Shown piece by piece: positions 62,594 to 64,000 of a stretch of DNA of 64,000 bases (position 1 is the stretch's first letter; every line of letters starts with the position of its first letter). Source of the stretch: Hippasteria phrygiana (Eukaryota; Echinodermata; Asteroidea; Valvatida; Goniasteridae); the NCBI GenBank assembly GCA_037893225.1, contig JAZGUH010000407.1, forward strand, positions 744,001 through 808,000, read 5' to 3'. The notes under the pieces were generated by a model. That model was given only the letters and a program-made list of their open reading frames with translations, ran no database searches and had not been told where the DNA came from. Made by a program: the position numbers and the translations under genes.

Positions 62594-64000
62594 ATGAAAT
62601 ATCAACCAAATTCAGTAATTTTGACATGTATGGATAGCTTAGATCTGGCGCTACATGTTGCAATTATCGGCGGCTTCTTAGAGTTAACACTTGTGGAGAA
62701 AATTCAAACCTCGCAATGTTTATTATCTTCCCGGCCACCATCTGTGTGCAGATTAGCTTTTATTTATTGCTCCATGCATGTCAAATTCCCTAGGGTATGA
62801 CTTGCTTTACTCATTCATAATTGCATGAAATATAAACCAAATACAGTAATGTTGACATATATGGATAGCTTAGATCTGGCGCTACATGTTGCAATCATCG
62901 GCGGCTTCTTAGAGTTAACACTTGTGGAGAAAATTCAAACCTCGCAATGTTTATTTTCTTCCCGGCCACCATCTGTGTGCAGATTACCTCTTATTTATTG
63001 CTCCATGCCTGTCAAATTCCCTGGGGTATGGACTTGCTTTACTCATTCATAATTGCATGAAATATCAACCAAATTCAGTAATTTTGACATGTATGGATAG
63101 CTTAGATCTGGCGCTACATGTTGCAATTATCGGCGGCTTCTTAGAGTTAACACTTGTGGAGAAAATTCAAACCTCGCAATGTTTATTATCTTCCCGGCCA
63201 CCATCTGTGTGCAGATTAGCTTTTATTTATTGCTCCATGCATGTCAAATTCCCTAGGGTATGATTTGCTTTACTCATTCATAATTGCATGAAATATCAAC
63301 CAAATTCAGTAATTTTGACATGTATGGATAGCTTAGATCTGGCGGTACATGTTGCAATTATCGGCGGCTTCTTAGAGTTAACACTTGTGGAGAAAATTCA
63401 AACCTCGCAATGTTTATTTTCTTTCCGGCCAACATCTGTGTGCATATTACCTTCTATTTATTGCTCCATGCCTGTCAAATTCCCTAGGGTATGACTTGCT
63501 TTACTCATTCATAATTGCATGAAATATCAACCAAATTCAGTAATTTTGACATATATGGATAGCTTAGATCTGGCGCTACATGTTGCAATTATCGGCGGCT
63601 TCTTAGAGTTAAAACTTGTGGAGAAAATTCAAACCTCGCAATGTTTATTTTCTTCCCGGCCACCATCTGTGTGCAGATTACCTCTTATTTATTGCTCCAT
63701 GCCTGTCAAATTGCCTGGGGTATGGACTTGCTTTACTCATTCATAATTGCATGAAATATCAACCAAATTCAGTAATTTTGACATGTATGGATAGCTTAGA
63801 TCTGGCGCTACATGTTGCAATTATCGGCGGCTTCTTAGAGTTAACACTTGTGGAGAAAATTCAAACCTCGCAATGTTTATTATCTTCCCGGCCACCATCT
63901 GTGTGCAGATTAGCTTTTATTTATTGCTCCATGCATGTCAAATTCCCTAGGGTATGACTTGCTTTACTCATTCATAATTGCATGAAATATAAACCAAATA
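62594..64000 (+). repeat. Right-edge partial HOR, 6 monomers plus a 19-bp start
   Basis: The order is F A F c A F, then the first 19 bp of a monomer with the tataaacc start. The A at 62825 carries agtaatgttg (G at 62851). The F at 63057 has tgatttgc (T at 63264). The c at 63288 has gcggta and gttaaca, an unusual combination. The A at 63519 has a c-type start (gacatat, gttaaaa) fused to an A tail, and a private ttgcctgg (G at 63713). Several mosaics and private bases lie close together here. Confidence 0.88.

Larger units (their letters stand above)
1..64000 (+). repeat. 232-bp satellite DNA array, about 276 monomers, fills the window
   Basis: Every stretch of the window is a copy of the same unit in the same orientation. 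Using the ATG of atgaaatat as landmark, successive starts (45, 277, 509, 741 and so on) are 232 bp apart, or 231 bp where tatggac has become tatgac. The 63,937 bp from 45 to 63981 equal 276 x 232 minus 95, which is explained by 84 one-base deletions and one 11-base deletion. Monomers differ at about 25-30 diagnostic positions; A- and E-type monomers differ at about 7 of 232 sites and A and D at about 9. There is no inversion, transposon insertion, telomere repeat or unique spacer, and neither array edge is in the window. Such length, purity and higher-order structure are known from eukaryotic centromeric and heterochromatic satellites. The array's chromosomal position and the species are not determinable from sequence alone. 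Confidence 0.98.

Noticed and set aside
45..63957. Hundreds of + strand open frames of 68-120 codons
   Set aside because: They are the same repeat translated in two frames, restart every 232 bp, overlap one another and show no start context or recognisable domain. Annotating them as CDS would be wrong.
1..64000. CRISPR array
   Set aside because: Regularly spaced repeats are present, but there are no short repeats alternating with unique spacers; the entire 232-bp unit is repeated.
1..64000. Transposable element or rDNA/snRNA/spliced-leader gene cluster
   Set aside because: There are no terminal repeats, target-site duplications or transposase, and no recognisable rRNA, snRNA or SL RNA sequence. 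The repeat is simple head-to-tail satellite.

Overview
The whole 64,000-base window is one uninterrupted head-to-tail satellite DNA array. I can support no protein-coding gene, RNA gene, transposon, CRISPR array or unique-sequence island. Counted from a fixed landmark (the ATG of atgaaatat), there are 276 complete monomers from 45 to 63981, with partial monomers at 1-44 and 63982-64000. All lie in the same orientation. The basic monomer is 232 bp: 191 monomers are 232 bp, 84 are 231 bp through one shared 1-bp deletion, and one (5379-5599) is 221 bp. The monomer at 45-276 is 39.7% G+C by my count.

A pure satellite of this length, with monomers organised into multi-kilobase higher-order repeats (HORs), points to a eukaryotic chromosome (centromeric, pericentromeric, subtelomeric or other constitutive heterochromatin). 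I do not recognise the family and cannot name the lineage.

Monomers differ at roughly 25-30 diagnostic sites and fall into recurring types. I name these by their 3' half. A ends cagattacctctta. B ends cagattacctttta. C ends catattaccttcta, followed by ccctaggg. c is C with the 1-bp deletion (tatgac instead of tatggac). D has acatgttacc plus gtcta or ctcta, then atgcatg. E ends catattactttcta. F has ttattatctt and cagattagctttta, with ccctaggg and the deletion. G starts tataaacc, has agtagtttt and a C/E-like middle with an A tail. H is C-like with atgcatg and the deletion. M starts gcatgcaat and has an H-like tail. X marks a mosaic monomer.

Layout. (1) 1-7455 is a mixed region without a long regular period (A B B C D E E A E E A D X B C A D B D c B C D E[11-bp deletion] E A D B X D B X). 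(2) 7456-25539 is a long HOR. Two nearly identical 27-monomer units of 6,260 bp (7456-13715 and 13716-19975) are followed by a 24-monomer, 5,564-bp version (19976-25539) that lost three monomers. (3) 25540-31563 is a rearranged zone with local duplications and deletions of whole monomers. (4) 31564-36894 is a 23-monomer unit that joins the two organisations. (5) 36895-64000 is a short-HOR regime, mostly 9-10 monomers (2,084-2,316 bp), each begun here at an F monomer, with contracted (3, 6, 7) and expanded (18) versions.

From left to right the share of 231-bp monomers rises from 3 of 49 (45-11398) to 38 of 78 (44536-62593). Nothing suggests genes working together. The biology on show is array evolution: unequal crossover in register, short-tract conversion and local amplification. 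Open frames of up to about 120 codons recur on the + strand, but they are by-products of the repeat.
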